Source of the DNA: Immersiella caudata
Lineage: Eukaryota; Ascomycota; Sordariomycetes; Sordariales; Lasiosphaeriaceae
DNA: 64,000 nt
Direction: 5' to 3'
NCBI GenBank assembly: GCA_030512335.1
Contig: JAULSU010000001.1
Location: 4,712,001 to 4,776,000 of the forward strand
Positions 18,896 through 31,475 of this stretch are shown here, one piece after another. Positions within the stretch are counted from its first letter, which is position 1; each line of letters starts with the position of its first letter. Under the pieces are notes generated by a model. That model was not told where the DNA came from. It did no database searches and saw only the letters and a program-made list of their open reading frames with translations. The position numbers and the translations under genes are program-made.

Positions 18896-20937
18896 TCACC
18901 TCAACTGGAAATGCCTCTCCATTTTTCCCCACTCAGGAAGCTCTTCTTCTGACGTTGGCGCTCTGACCACCGAACTGACAACATCCATTCTCAATCCCCT
19001 GACCTTTGAGACTTCGTACACCTTTCCACTGACCCCAAGCACACGCCGACAGAGTATTGCATTCAAATACTTCACCACATCCTGTGGCCCCAGGCTCCCA
19101 AGCTCGCGTTCAATGATCTTATTGATCAAGGCCGATGTGAGCGGTACTGTCCCCGACACGTCCAATCGGCCCATCGACATGCCATACACATCATCTGACG
19201 AGAAGACCCCCGTCATTCCGACATGCCCCCTTGCAGAGGTCCAGTGCTGCGGATCCGCAGGGACGTCGCCCAGAAACAAATGAACAGAGAATGGCTCTGG
19301 CAAGGCTTGCTTCCTGACACGGATATTGACGATCCACTCCCGATATCTGTCGCCAGTGAAAACGGCACTGCGAGTTAACTCGGCCATGTCGAGTTGCTTG
19401 CTCTTGGATTGAGCACCGCCTGGACTTTTCGATGCCTTGATGAACAGGCTCGCAGCACTAGAAGCGCCGTAGAGTCGGTTGATCGATTTCCTAACATTTC
19501 CCCTTGCCCTTCTGCTAATATTAGGCCCAATTCCGAGGTCAGCGTAGGTATATCCAAAGATGGTGTGATCGCGAACTCCATCTGATGTCCAGAATGACCC
19601 ATCATCGCTTGCAAAGAAAGGTGTCAGGGCAGTGGCCGAATCCTGGATTTGCCCTCGGGAGGTGGTGTAAGACGACAGAGCAGCGGGTTGTGGTTGAACC
19701 CACGACTGTGGGTTGCTCGCCTGCCACATGGCGAATATGCGATCCACATTGGTGTGATGCAGGAAGAATATGGGATCAAACGCAGAGTAAGGGATATAAG
19801 ACATATGCCCCCCCTGTACGTTGGGCTGTCCCAATCCACCGCCACCTGCGAGGTTATGTACTGTATCATGTATCGCTTCTAGAGAATCGTAGGTTTCATT
19901 ATTGGCGCCAGTGAAGGCGTTGTTGCTGAACGCGGTGTAGTTCCGATAGTTCGAGAAAAGAATGTAAAGACGCTGACTTAGAGATGGGAAGGCCTGGTCG
20001 AGGTTCCGCGCAATGAGCGAGTTGTTAGACTGCGCCCTCTCGTCGTTGGTTGTCGGAGCCCTAAATGTGCTTGTCCAGATGTTCCACTGTAGAGATTTTG
20101 TAAGCCAATCTGGCAACTCACTGGAGTTTCACTGGACTTACTGGGCGTTGGAGGAATGCGGTGGCATTCAGGGGCTTGAAAGAGTAACTGAATAAGGGAT
20201 TCGAAATTCTTTGGACCCCACTAGGGCCGTTCACTTCGACCCAAGGACTCCCGCCAACGCTTAGAGGTAGCACACTCTGCCCCGACGGCGGAGTGGCAGC
20301 CCAATCCCAATAAGGTATTCGAAATCGAAGCGCAGCTGCCGTGTACCGGTCCCTCTCCTCTCCCTCTGGCCATAGGGCTGCGATTCGCTTGATGAGGTCA
20401 ATCAAGACTTGCTATGATCAAAGTCAGCTCTGCCTGTGAAGGGTGTCTCCAGTTTGTGTGTACCTCGTATAGAACGAGATAGGGCCGGTGCCATGTCGGG
20501 AAGAGAACCGATGAATGCGTGCAATATCCTGTCTTCTCATTTCCAGGAGTTGGGCCGACGTCACCCCATGTTTTGTGTGGTATACCGTGTATTCCTTTCC
20601 AGCGTCAGCAACCGTACTTTTCCAAGTATCCCCAACGAGGTGACCACAAACCTGTCAGCCCATACCACGAGGTTGGCGATGACTGATCGGTATACTGCAT
20701 CAAGCTCAGTCCCAAGATGTAGAGTGTCCATACGTCAGGGTCCTGTTCCAACTCTCGGATTTCCTGCCTCAGCAGCAGACCCTCCGCAGCCTGTCCCGTC
20801 ACCACCAGCGGCCGCGACGTCTGACGTTTGCTAACATGCTTGGCGATATCGAACCCGTAGTTATAAGGTCGGAACTCGGCAAGAACGGAGCGCAACAGTA
20901 AGATGAGGGCGACGAGACACGTTCCGACAGAGGCCAT
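18896..20937 (-). CDS. Secreted tyrosinase (type 3 copper enzyme)
   Basis: Copper monooxygenase/oxidase acting on phenols, catechols or tyrosine residues. Exons: 20937-20652, 20594-20464, 20411-20142 and 20086-18896, giving 625 residues, with introns of 57, 52 and 55 nt. The N-terminus MASVGTCLVALILLLRSVLA is a signal peptide. CuA ligands are probably His98 (GIHG), His122 and His131 (FPTWHRPY). Cys120 in GYCTH fits the Cys-His thioether of fungal tyrosinases. CuB ligands are His302 and His306 (IHDTVH) and one of His339/340 (FFLHHTNVDR). GGHM and YIPYSAFDP are family-typical. The ~300-residue C-terminal part after the copper domain resembles the shielding domain of fungal latent tyrosinases. 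A pigment or cross-linking role is likely; no pigment cluster is nearby. Confidence 0.93.
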
Positions 20938-21813
20938 TCTCAAGATGGATCCGCCTGCTTGGCTGTCTGTTCTCGGGGCCTTGGTTAGCCACTCTAGACA
21001 GTCTGTCCGACAAAAGGTAACCGAGATAGGGAGCGGCAACGGGGGACTTGGAGGACCCCGAGCAGTGCGACCCAGAGTAGCGGACAAGGGAGGCTGGTGA
21101 GAGAGGGGAATATGCTAGAGGAGGGGCCGTAGGGTGGGAGGTGATTTCTGGGGGGTTGCGAGAGTGGTGGGCCAGGCCCCAAGTGGGTTGATGGTGTCGA
21201 CTACCTGGGTAGAGCAATGGCGTTCAACCTTGGAGGTCAACCAGGGTAACGCACGAGAGGAAGGAATGATTGTAGCGTGCTGGAAGATAAAAGCCAGCGC
21301 AGAAGCCCAGGTCTTAAATTCTCATGTTTGTCGACACACTGGGAAGGAACAATTCTGGGCGTGGGGAGATTTGAAATTGAGATTCAGAGTCAACCCATCC
21401 ATGCCTTTGCGCCTTCCTTGGGAATCGACCCAAGAGCAAAGAGGCAGAGCTAACGGTGAAAAAGTCCAAAGCAGATCAAAGAGCAGTAGAAAAAGGCGGA
21501 AAACTGCATAAATATAGCGCGTCACCACAGCTGGCCGTCAACAACAGCAGGGTCCTTCCATGTCAGGACCGGCTGCGTGCACTCGTCCATCTCGCTTGTA
21601 CTCTCCGAGCTCTGGCCCAGGCACCAGGGATTCCCACATCCAACGCCGTGCGATGGCGCAAGGACAGCAAACAAACCGCTGGTCTCGGTGAGACTTGACG
21701 GAGGCCTGCCAAGACCGGAATCGTGGAACGGGGGAAAGACCCAAAATACCAAATTCATCATTGCTACATTCATCTATACCACAAAATTCCACGAGTGCAT
21801 GTCTCCAATCCTA
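20938..21813. other. Tyrosinase promoter and RPA135 3' flank
   Basis: Both neighbours are on the minus strand, so this 0.9 kb holds the tyrosinase promoter and the RPA135 terminator region. Overlapping open frames here lack coding character, and no regulatory site is clear enough to name. Confidence 0.5.
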
Positions 21814-24800
21814 TCACGCAGCGGCTTGCACCTCGTGGAGAGCTTTGAGCCCCAACGGCTTGAGGGGCCCTCTGTGGATTACATCCTTGGTGTCCACCTT
21901 GTACTTCAACTTCACTCCCATCGCCGCGAGTTCAGCGTCGAGGTACCGCAGCACGCCGGGCACGATCACCTGTGCTGTGTTCTCGCCTCCGATCCACTGC
22001 GCGCCCTGCCCGTCGTCCCAGATCTCACCCTCCACCTTCATCAAATCCAAATCCTCCATCTCATCCAAGCGCTGGGCGCAGTTCCGACACCTCACCGTAC
22101 CGACCGCTTTCCTCTTGCCGACAAACGGAGACACTGTTGGTTGAACAGCCAAGAACATGCCACAGTCTCGGCACACCCACGATTTGGAGTAATCAGAGCA
22201 GTTCAGGAGGCGGTCCTGGAGCAGGAAAGCCGTTCCGTGTGCCAACAAAGCGTCGCGTTCCATCTCACCGACACGGATACCACCACCCTTCTTTCTGCCC
22301 TTGATGGGCTGGCCCGTTGTTGAGACCACAGGGCCTGTTGTTCTGACCTGGTACTTGTCGTTGACCATGTGACGCAGTCTCTGGTAATAGACACACCCGA
22401 TGTAGATGTCGACAGCAAACTCCTCACCCGTGATTCCCGAGTACATGGGCTCATTGCCATGGTAGTTGTAGCCCGCCTTCATCAGCTGATGGCCAAAGTA
22501 GTCGGCAGCCGTGTTCTCCTCGTCAAAACGGAATGGAGTACAGTCTTGAGCTAGACCATGGAGGGCGCCCGCTTTGCCTGCCAGCGACTCGACGAACATA
22601 CCGATTGTCATTCGAGACGGGAAGGCGTGGGGGTTGATAATGACATCGGGCTGCATCCCCGACTCGGAGAAAGGCATGTCAACCATGGGCCACCTTTGTG
22701 ATAACACACCCTTCTGACCGTGACGAGAGGAGAATTTGTCACCAATGACCGGGCTTCTGGGCACACGAAGCTTGATCGACACATCCTGGAGCGGCTCAAG
22801 TCCAGTTTCGCTGCCAATTACTCGAACCTCTTCCACAAAAGCCATCTCCGAGTCCTTGTATTTTTCGTAATGTGTGATACCGTCACGGTTGACCCGGTTT
22901 CCGTGGTAGTCGGTGGTGACTGTGTGCCAAGCGCAAAGAACATCGCCTTCCATGACCAAGCGGCCAATGAATGGGAGGCCATCCGCGTCAAGCTGCTCCC
23001 GGATGTGAGGCGCAGCCTTGCTCTCTGGTGCAAAGCCATACATCTTCGTTATCCCAGCCGAACCGACCCTCTTCTCATCCTTGAGGCTGATCTTTTTCGT
23101 TTTGTAGATAGTGCCGTGACCGAAGCCCCGTTCGTGTGCTGATTTGTTGATGATCATAGCGTCGTCCATATCGTATCCGGTATAAGAAATGACAGCAACA
23201 ATAGCGTTCATTCCGTTGGGGAAGTTGTCGAAGCCATATGTGTTATGCAACGGCGAACGGACCACCGGAGTCTGACCTGTCTGGATACGGTACGTCTTGT
23301 TGTCGGTCCGGTGACGAAGCGCCGTTCCTGGAGTTCCCATAGTTTGCTTACCCATCTGACACTGGTACATGTTACGTGGGGACTGGTTGAAGTCGGAAAA
23401 GGGTGTCATGTTGGCCAGGATCGAGAGAATGTGTGTAGGATCAAACTCTATGTGGGTTGAGTCGCCTGCGACGATGTCGTCCTTCGTACAGGCAATGGAC
23501 ATGTAAGGCTGCTCCAGTGGGCCGACGTAGTCCTCTTTCCCAAGGGGGAGATACTTGACGGGCCGGACCATCCTGGCCGGTTGAGCTGACATGTAGAGAC
23601 CGGGATAAGAGCCGCCTGTAGAGTGAGGCACATAGCCAATCTCCAGTTCGACGGGCACCCCATGCCCGCCCTCTACCTTCAGACGCCGTAGCGTGTCTGC
23701 GACAGCCTTGCATTGCTCTGCGTCACACCAGCCGAGAATTTTCCCGTCAAGCATCACCACAACCCGATCACCCAGCGCTGCCGACGCCGAGTCGACCACT
23801 CCAAGTTCGAAGATGATGCCAGGAATGGCGGACGTGTCTACCCACTTCGTCATGATTTTGCACTTGTGAGCCATGTGGCTGAGAAGACCGCAGGGAGAAC
23901 CATCAGGGGTGTGCACAGGGCACAAAAACCCCCAAGACTCCGGAAGCAGCTTTCTGACCGTGGTAGTCTTGAGTTGGGCGAAAAAACTACCACGATGGAT
24001 CATTCGGAAATGGCTGATGAAACGCAAAAAGTTCAACTTCTCGGCCACAACGGTGAAGCCCGAAACCTGCTGGAGATCGAGGCCTGACGGGCTTTGAAGG
24101 TTACCGGTCGACAAAAAATACTCGAGGGAAGGTCCCAGGTTTTCGTTGGTCCTAGCGAAAATGGCTTGTGGAAAATCCTTGTCGAACTTTGGTGATGTGA
24201 ATGTGGTTGTAGGGTTTCTCCTTAGGTATTCGCGCAAAGCAAGCCGCACATTGACCGTTAGGTGCTCTTCCAGCCTTTCCTTGAGGATCATGCCGTAGAG
24301 AAAGCCACCCAGCAATACCTCCTGGTTTTGGACGGCATCAGGGTTGTCAACAGCACAATCGCCAGCGACAAGGGAGTAGAGCTTGCGGCACATGAAAAGC
24401 AGCATCTTGAACTTGTCCGCATCCTGCTCCTCCATGGCATTGACACAGCCAAGATGGACCAGAATGATCTTACGCAAGAACTCAGTTCCGGCATCGTAGT
24501 CGGACATGGTATCTGGCACCCTCAGTGCCATCCTGAACTTCTCGCCCAGATACGCCCGCGTTTGCCCTTTGGTGTAAAGGCCGTAGCTTTTATATGTTCG
24601 AAGGAGGAGTTCGACACGATCTGTCAGGAATGTGTTTGAGATGGCCTTTGACTTTGGTGGCCCAACCAAGCCCTCAAAGATCTCTCGGTCGTTGGTCTCC
24701 ACGAGAGCCTTGAGGATCATCATGACGGGCACGAGATATTCGTTCTTGCGCCACGAGAACCGGAATGTAACGTTGCCATCACTGAGATAATGGAGCACGT

Positions 24801-25595
24801 TGGTCTGCGAAGTTTCGTCTGGCCGCACTGATCGTACTATGATACCATACGGCGTGTATGCGGGGCCTCGATTTTGGAAGCTGGGCCGAATAATGGCAAG
24901 AGGGAAGTTTCTCCGATTGACGAGCAGCAACCTGATGATTTTCTCGATGCCGTTGACAATGAAGTACCCGCCCAACTCTTCAGATTCTTCTTTCCTTGCC
25001 ACTAGCTGTGCTGGCGAGTTATTCTCGAGGTGGCACCTGTTGGACTATGGGGAAAGAATCAGCAAAGTTCAGAAAGCGACCCTCGCAATCCTCGGCAGTC
25101 GCCTACCTTGACCATGAGGGGCATGAGGCCGATATCTCGGCGGATCAGATGAGGATCGCCATCGTTAATCCGATACTCCAGTGTCGCAGACAACCTTCCG
25201 CGGTAGGAAACATGACGTTCTCTGCACTCGGCTGGGTATATTTCGGGTTGCTTGGCGAATTTGTTGCTGGTAGGGACCATGGATTTGCCGAGTTCTATGC
25301 TCTTGTACCGGATGGTCAACTTGTTCTTCCCCGTAGAGGCTGCTCTCTCGTCACCATCCAGGTAGGTGATTGTGCCGATATCCTCCAGGGCATGCTCAAT
25401 GAGGCCCGGCTTTCCGTCGGTTGGGAAGAGGGCATTGAACGCCTCGATGTGGGGATCGACGGCGATTTGCAGAGCTGGGTAGGCCGAATGATCTGTGGGC
25501 GGGTTTCTAAACAAATGCTCGCGTCGCAGAGTATTGTATTCATGATCCCAGGTGGTATTGGTGGGTGCGCCCCTCGGCTTCTTCTGGTACGCCAT
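21814..25595 (-). CDS. RPA135: DNA-directed RNA polymerase I second-largest subunit
   Basis: Catalytic beta-like subunit of RNA polymerase I, which transcribes rDNA in the nucleolus. Exons: 25595-25107 and 25044-21814, 1239 residues (yeast Rpa135 is 1203). The single 62-nt intron splits MPLMVK from SNRCHLENNSP, a conserved place in the protrusion domain. Recognisable blocks are GGYFIVNGIEKIIRLLLVNR, the fork region CPVHTPDGSPCGLLSHM, the active-site region GYDMDDAMIINKSAHERGFG, and the hybrid-binding block GDKFSSRHGQKGVLSQRWP. The C-terminal zinc ribbon has CRDCGMF and CRNCAQRL. All core residues appear present and no frame breaks are seen. It diverges across a 2.9-kb gap from ARL8. Confidence 0.97.
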
Positions 25596-28518
25596 CTTTG
25601 ACGATTGTCAGCGTCGCAAGTTGGAAGTACGCGAGTGCGCGTGTGCGCTCTGAGTCTGACAACACTCAATCGGCCAAGCGACACCGTTTCTATATTTTCA
25701 GGGCACTAGGGCCATATTGTGTTCACCACAGATTCTGAGCGGCGCCGTGCTGTCGAGGAATTGACCATTCGTGGGTCCAACTTCGAGGCGGCGGGCAACT
25801 TTTTTTTCTCTTATCGCTTATCAACCGTGCGGGAACCACACCATGGTGGGGCAAGGCCAATATGGCCCGAGCGGTTTTCTGGCACCCGGGTTCCTTCCTC
25901 GCTGCCAAAGTATCGACGCTGCCGAGGCATCGATACCAGACACTCCCCCGTTGACGTCGGAGCGCAGCCTCGTCGGTGAGGCTCTACTCACACACCACCC
26001 AACAGGTTAAAATCTAAAGTTCACAGTGTTTGTAAGATGGAGGCTTTGACGACACATCAGCAAAACGGCTGCTGTGTCTTGGCGAGGGTAACCCTTCCGG
26101 GAGGTACACTCGCCCTCCTCGAGGCTGGAGGACAAAAGGCCAATCCGATAACCGGCACTGAGGGTATCACAGAGACCATTCATGACAATCTCAAACGGGC
26201 CGATATCAGGGGGTCATTAGACGGACCGTCCTCTCCTTCAAACTGTTGTCAAAGTCCCCATCTGAAGCAGTGTGATTGGCTGCTCTCGAGATATCTTGGG
26301 ATCGCAAAAGGGCAGCGGGTGGATGCACTGTGGACGGACGTCACAGCGAGTCTGAACATCACTGAACCCGCCTTGCGTCTCCGTTCACAAGGAAGTTTGT
26401 GCTCTCTCATGCCGTCCGGCCACACAAGCAGCTGTCTTCGTTGGTTTCACGGCAGCGGTGGACTCGGCTCATGCAGGTTGATGGGCTGTCCGCGTCTGGG
26501 GGGGAAGATGGTCCACGGTGATCACGGGCAGAGAGGTAGCAACCCCAGCGGTGAGTGGACTGGTTCCTGAGGTCTCGACGGTCCGCGGCCAGAGCAGGTC
26601 GCCGCTCATGAGGCCCGATGCGTCTTGACGAGTTGTATTGGCAGCCCGAGACTCTCAGCTTCGTTGTTGAGTGGCCGTGATGGCCGAGCGCCGCATGTTC
26701 GGAAGGCTGGCTCTAAGATCCATGCAAGATGCGGTCGGCTTCCGGCCCCGCGAGCTTGCGGCAGTTCGCTCTCAGTTGAGCAGGCCGCTTTTTCCGGCCG
26801 AAGGCGGGTTTTAGACAAGCTGTCTGTCGACCAGTAGAATTCACCAGGAGCTCAACAACTAAACCGTCTAGCCCCCAATAGGAGCCGCGAAAAGAAGGTA
26901 GCCAACCACGTCGAGGCTGGTTGAAGAAAGTCGACGCAGCTCGAAGCAACCTTGCTCCGAGGCCGAAGACCAACCTGAGGCTCTGGTCCATCGGTCAGTC
27001 ATGCCTGCCTTGAGCTGCTGCTGCTGCATCTGCCTGCCACAGCTTTTGCCTCTGGTCCCCGAGCTTACTGCAGGTGGTCCAGCCGTGCATGGGATCTTGC
27101 CGTCACCTCAACGACCTTGTCTCACGCGCCCTAGCTGGTCGGATTTCGCAGGGCGTCATCGCTGTTGCCAGAGTTCCCTACCATTATTGCGCCGTCCGTT
27201 GCAATCTAGTCCCGCCCATTGGTTTCTGGGCGTGGGGAACCCTTGAAAGCTTGATCGCCCAATCACTTCGAGGCAGGCGCTGCTTGAGCTGCAACCCCGC
27301 TGTTGGTGGCCTCTGCGATCACCTCTTAACCTGGAGCAACAGGCGTCAAGCGTTTTGTTCAGATAAGTACCGCTGTCCTAGGGACCAAAGTTACTCTGAC
27401 TGCGCTTCGAAATCGGCGACCCGTGAGAGAGGAGCAGCCCAGACAAGCACACGCCCGCTCGGCTCTATCCACAGCCGCCGGCGCCTGCAAGCCTCAGGTC
27501 GAGGACAGCCGTCTCGACAGTCGAACAAGCAAACCTGAAGCGGCTGCTGCAGGGCTTCCTGCCTGCCCGCAACTTTTACTCTGCCGACCCCGGATCCAGC
27601 TTCAACAAGGACAAGCATCACCCGGCGAGTCCCTGCAGTGTCGTTCGCAGCCACAACACTTTTACCTACCCGCGACCGCATCTTTTCCTATTCTGCGATC
27701 CGGAGGCGCACGAATTTCCCTGTGCCGACAGCTATCAGCCCGCGCTCCCGCCATCTGCGCCGCCGTGTGCGCAACACAACCTTCCCAGCACTCAGGCCTG
27801 CCACCTGCCGCCTGCCGCCTGGCCTCATCCTCCCCTGCTGCTCGTGTGTCGTCTCCCGCCCGCTCGACTACCGCTGCCGCCGCCGGCGCTCCCCAAGAGC
27901 TCCTCTGCATTGACGGGGAAGCTGAACCTAGTCGGGCCTGTCCGTTCCTGGCTCTGGGCCCGCCGCTCTCGCCCATGATCGGTGACGATCATCTCGCCAT
28001 ATCTATATCAACGGTCTTGCTCTCGCCGTCCGGCAGCTCCACCCCGGCGTTGTACACGAATGAAACCCTGGTCCTAGCCGCTCTGTTGTTCAACATCATC
28101 GCTTTCACAAAGGCACGGACCACACCACCTTGCAACTTGCACAGCAGCTAGATTGCGTCCCCTTGGTGGCATCTTGCTCTGGTGGGCCTGATCGCTCCTC
28201 TGCGCTGCCCCGCGTCTACTACCATCGATTCACAACGAACTTGCTGCGGCCTCAGTTTGCTCGCGAAATTGCAGGGAAGCCATCGGGTTCAAGTCATACG
28301 AGACATTTTACTCCTAATTTTTGTGCCGACATAGAGTCTGAGCGCAGAATACTTAAACTCGAGAAGAGCGAGACCCGTCCCCGCCATCTCATCCCCCTTC
28401 ACCGACTGTCCTGTTCCGCGGCGCCGACCAGCGCGACTTCACCTGCGGTCAGCTCCCCCGACGAGCTTCCTCCAACCACCATACCTCTGCTGCGACCAGC
28501 CCGAAAGCTTTAGCAACC
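25596..28518. other. 2.9-kb gap between divergent RPA135 and ARL8
   Basis: Holds two promoters and probably a long ARL8 leader, since 27.4-28.5 kb is strongly C/T-rich. The longest frames, 26037-26570 (177 codons) and 27423-28151 (242 codons), have biased composition without domain signals and are not called genes. I see no snoRNA or tRNA that I can support. Confidence 0.5.
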
Positions 28519-29344
28519 ATGGCCGGGGTATTCCGACGACTGTACGACTGGTTGCTCAGGACGTTCTGGTGAGTAGTCGAAGGCCAAACCCCGCGGGTCT
28601 TCAACTTGCGGGGCTCGTCGTACCCAGTCGCATTCCCTCGAGGTCCCCAGGGAGCGGAGCTAATCCCCGCGCAGGGCAACAGAAATGGACGTAACGATGG
28701 TTGGGCTCCAAAACGCAGGCAAAACCTCCCTTCTCAGGGTGCTTTCGGTAAGTCCGGCGCAAGGATCGGAGAGGTCGAGCTATGGTCGCTGACGCGCAGC
28801 GTTGCCGGCAGGGCGCAGAATTCGAGATCGAGTAAGTTTTTGCCATCCCCCCCTAATTCCCGATCTTGCCAGTCGACGTGATCTTAGCTCCTGGCCATCT
28901 TTTATTTTTGTTCCTCGGCTGACCTCGGATTGCAGCACCATCCCAACTGTTGGCTTCAACATGAAGAAGGTGCAAAAAGGGCATGTGACGCTCAAGTGCT
29001 GGGACTTGGGTGGTCAACCCCGCTTCCGCCAAATGTGGGAGAGATATTGCCGTGGTGTCAACGCGATTGTCTTTATCGTCGACATTGCCGATATGGCCCT
29101 TCTTCCCATGGCCAAAGAGGAGCTCCACATCCTCATGGACAACCAGACGTTGAGCGGCATTCCGCTTCTCGTGCTCGGGAACAAGTCCGATCTTCCAGAC
29201 AAGCTGACAGTGGACGAGTTGATTGACGTTATGGATTTGAAGAGTATTTCGGGCCGTGAGGTGTCGTGCTATGGCATCTCGGCAAGGGAAGAGACGAACT
29301 TGGACGCTGTTCTCCATTGGCTGGTCAAATATGCCAACAGGTGA
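28519..29344 (+). CDS. ARL8: ARL8-type small GTPase
   Basis: Arf-like GTPase of the Arl8 class, which in other eukaryotes couples lysosomes or vacuole-related organelles to motors. Exons: 28519-28568, 28675-28747, 28812-28831 (20 nt) and 28936-29344, giving 183 residues. The N-terminus MAGVFRRLYDWLLRTFW has no Gly2, as in Arl8 proteins, which are not myristoylated. GTPase motifs are complete: GLQNAGKTS (P-loop), IPTVGFNM (switch I), WDLGGQPRFRQMWERYCRG (switch II and Arl8 signature), NKSDLP (G4) and YGISARE (G5). Exon 3 supplies only GAEFEI plus two bases of Asp. An acceptor 12 nt upstream (after 28799) also keeps frame, but lies too close to the likely branch site GCTGAC. The stop codon overlaps a donor-like AG/GTGAGG. 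Confidence 0.95.
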
Positions 29345-31475
29345 GGCGGCAGTTATTATGCGCTCCGATGCGCCGCGTTGCGTTTGCGCATACCCCAACT
29401 CAGCGATTCTCGGCTTTGACGCGCCAGGCGTCCACTCGACCTTGTTTGCAACCTGGGCTGATATTTTCTTTGGTGCGCCTTGGGAAAAAAGACATCGACT
29501 CTCGGCCGGCAACGACCATCTCTTAATCTTATCCCGTGCAGAGCGGGAGAGAAGATCTGTGATGCTATCAGTTCTTCAATGCTCGGCTCTTTGGTCCTCT
29601 CAACAACATATAAGCATTTCTCGACGGGGAAATCCGTCACATCCATCATACTGGCAGTCTCTCGCTGAGACCCTTGCCGTGACCGCGTCTGAGATGTTCG
29701 TGACGTCTAACTAGATGGAATTGGCACTGGCCACTCGCACCGTGTTTCGGAGGGGCATGGTTGGGAAAGGGTGCATGGCGGGAGTGCGCTGGCTGTCTGC
29801 ATTTTCGTGTTTTGGATAGTTTGTAACTTTGAGGAGCAATATGTGGAATTGGACAATGATGACAAGATATCGCCGAAACAACTAGTTTCTGCCAGTGACA
29901 GGACACCAGAGGGAAGATTGATACCCATGGCGCTCGCAAAGAGCTGCGACGCGCCGAGAAAATTGGGGGGGATTTATAGGGATTGAGGCCCGTCAATGTC
30001 GTGACACACTCTTCGGCGTCGTTGGCGGTTTTGCGGTCCGCAGAAAGAGTGAAGGGTCTTTTGCGAAATAGCATTCTGACAGAAGAAGGCCCCACAACTG
30101 GTGATGGAGGAAAGAAACTGCAATGGCAATTATTGAGGGCGACCGAGGAGGACCCCGATACTTGAAGTACACACAGACCATATCGACCATTGACGTGTGA
30201 TGGTCTGATTGGTCGCTGATTTTGACTTGCAAAATTCCCCAGTTGGAGGTGTGTCGCCCAGAAAGCGGAGGAGGCACAAACAAGGTGCAGCTTGCTTCGC
30301 GCGGCATTCCTCTTTTCTTAAAATGCAACGGCCACGTTGATGTCTCATGGCGCCCTGCCGTGGTGTCTTGCGTCCTACTATGGTGGATTGGCTTGCCCGT
30401 CTGAGATTACTGGAACAGCAGAATTGGAACGTCCTTCTCGATTTGGTTTCCCCGACCAGATCGACTTAGTGACAGAGGCTTCGTTCTCGCGCACCACACT
30501 GGCGCATCAAATCAGCGAGCGGCGTCCACGCCCCGCTATTTAGTTGCTGGAATTGCCCGAGTCTGGCTTGAGCGGCTATTCCTCGTGCAGGATGTCTTCG
30601 GGCTACCGTGGGAGCATCGCTCTCGTCTGGTTTCGCAGCAACGGGTCCGACGACCAATAGGGCAATTACTGCTTTAAACCTGTCTGGCTGGTTAACCCTG
30701 GGATATGGAGGTTGTCAGGAAGCCTTCAGCCTTGCATCACGGCAGAGTGGTTTTGTTGCAGTTAGGTGAGCTTGCGATAACAGTTACGGATGTGTTGAGA
30801 GTAAGGCTTCGAGGATGCCTTGCTACATCAAGGCAGCCGTCTGGCCTGGGAGGGCGGACTATTCAGTCGCTCCATTGTCCTCGAGCCTTGCATTCCGTCC
30901 CTTCAACCGCTAGATTGCAGCTTCAGGTCACACTGTCAAACATCCGTGCGACTGCTCGAAACGCCCACCTCGGCGACTTCCTCGGTTCCTTGGATTCGAA
31001 GCCCAGAGCTGTTCCTTCACTTGAGGGTTTCCATGCTCTAAGATGAGATTTCGTGACCCCTTGTGTTCTAGTAAGGTGCTGATGTCATTGCCATTGAGAG
31101 CGACGAGGGAGAATTCCTAGACGAGCTAGGACTGGGTCTTCGGACTTCCTCCATTAGTGCCGTATCGAATATGGACCCTCATAGCTGGACCGCTTCAGCT
31201 TGCTCATCCCAATACTCAGCTGAGAAGCCCATTGGGACGCCCTGTCGCTGGACCAACGCCGCTTGCATTCATAGTCTCCATTTACCAAACATCGTCAAGA
31301 ATCTCGTTTGAAGACCAAATAGACCGGTGTCGATTCCTATCTCCCCCAAGATGCACAGCAGCACCCTAGGCCATCGTGCGGGGCCGATGTTGGCCCGTAT
31401 CTGATCAATGCAATGCCGAACGCCATCCGTGTCCGCGCGAGACCTCCGCTTCCCAGCAAGACCATAACAAACCGA
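29345..31475. other. Gene-poor convergent interval between ARL8 and RPS16
   Basis: 2.1 kb with no recognisable gene. Frames such as 29646-30095 on the minus strand look like chance, having no domain and a composition matching the surrounding non-coding DNA. Confidence 0.5.

Noticed and set aside
26037..26570. 177-codon plus-strand frame
   Set aside because: No domain, signal or clear splice partners; composition like the surrounding non-coding DNA. Kept only as a possibility in the gap finding.
27423..28151. 242-codon plus-strand frame upstream of ARL8
   Set aside because: Ala/Ser/Pro/Arg bias expected from C-rich leader DNA; overlaps other long frames.
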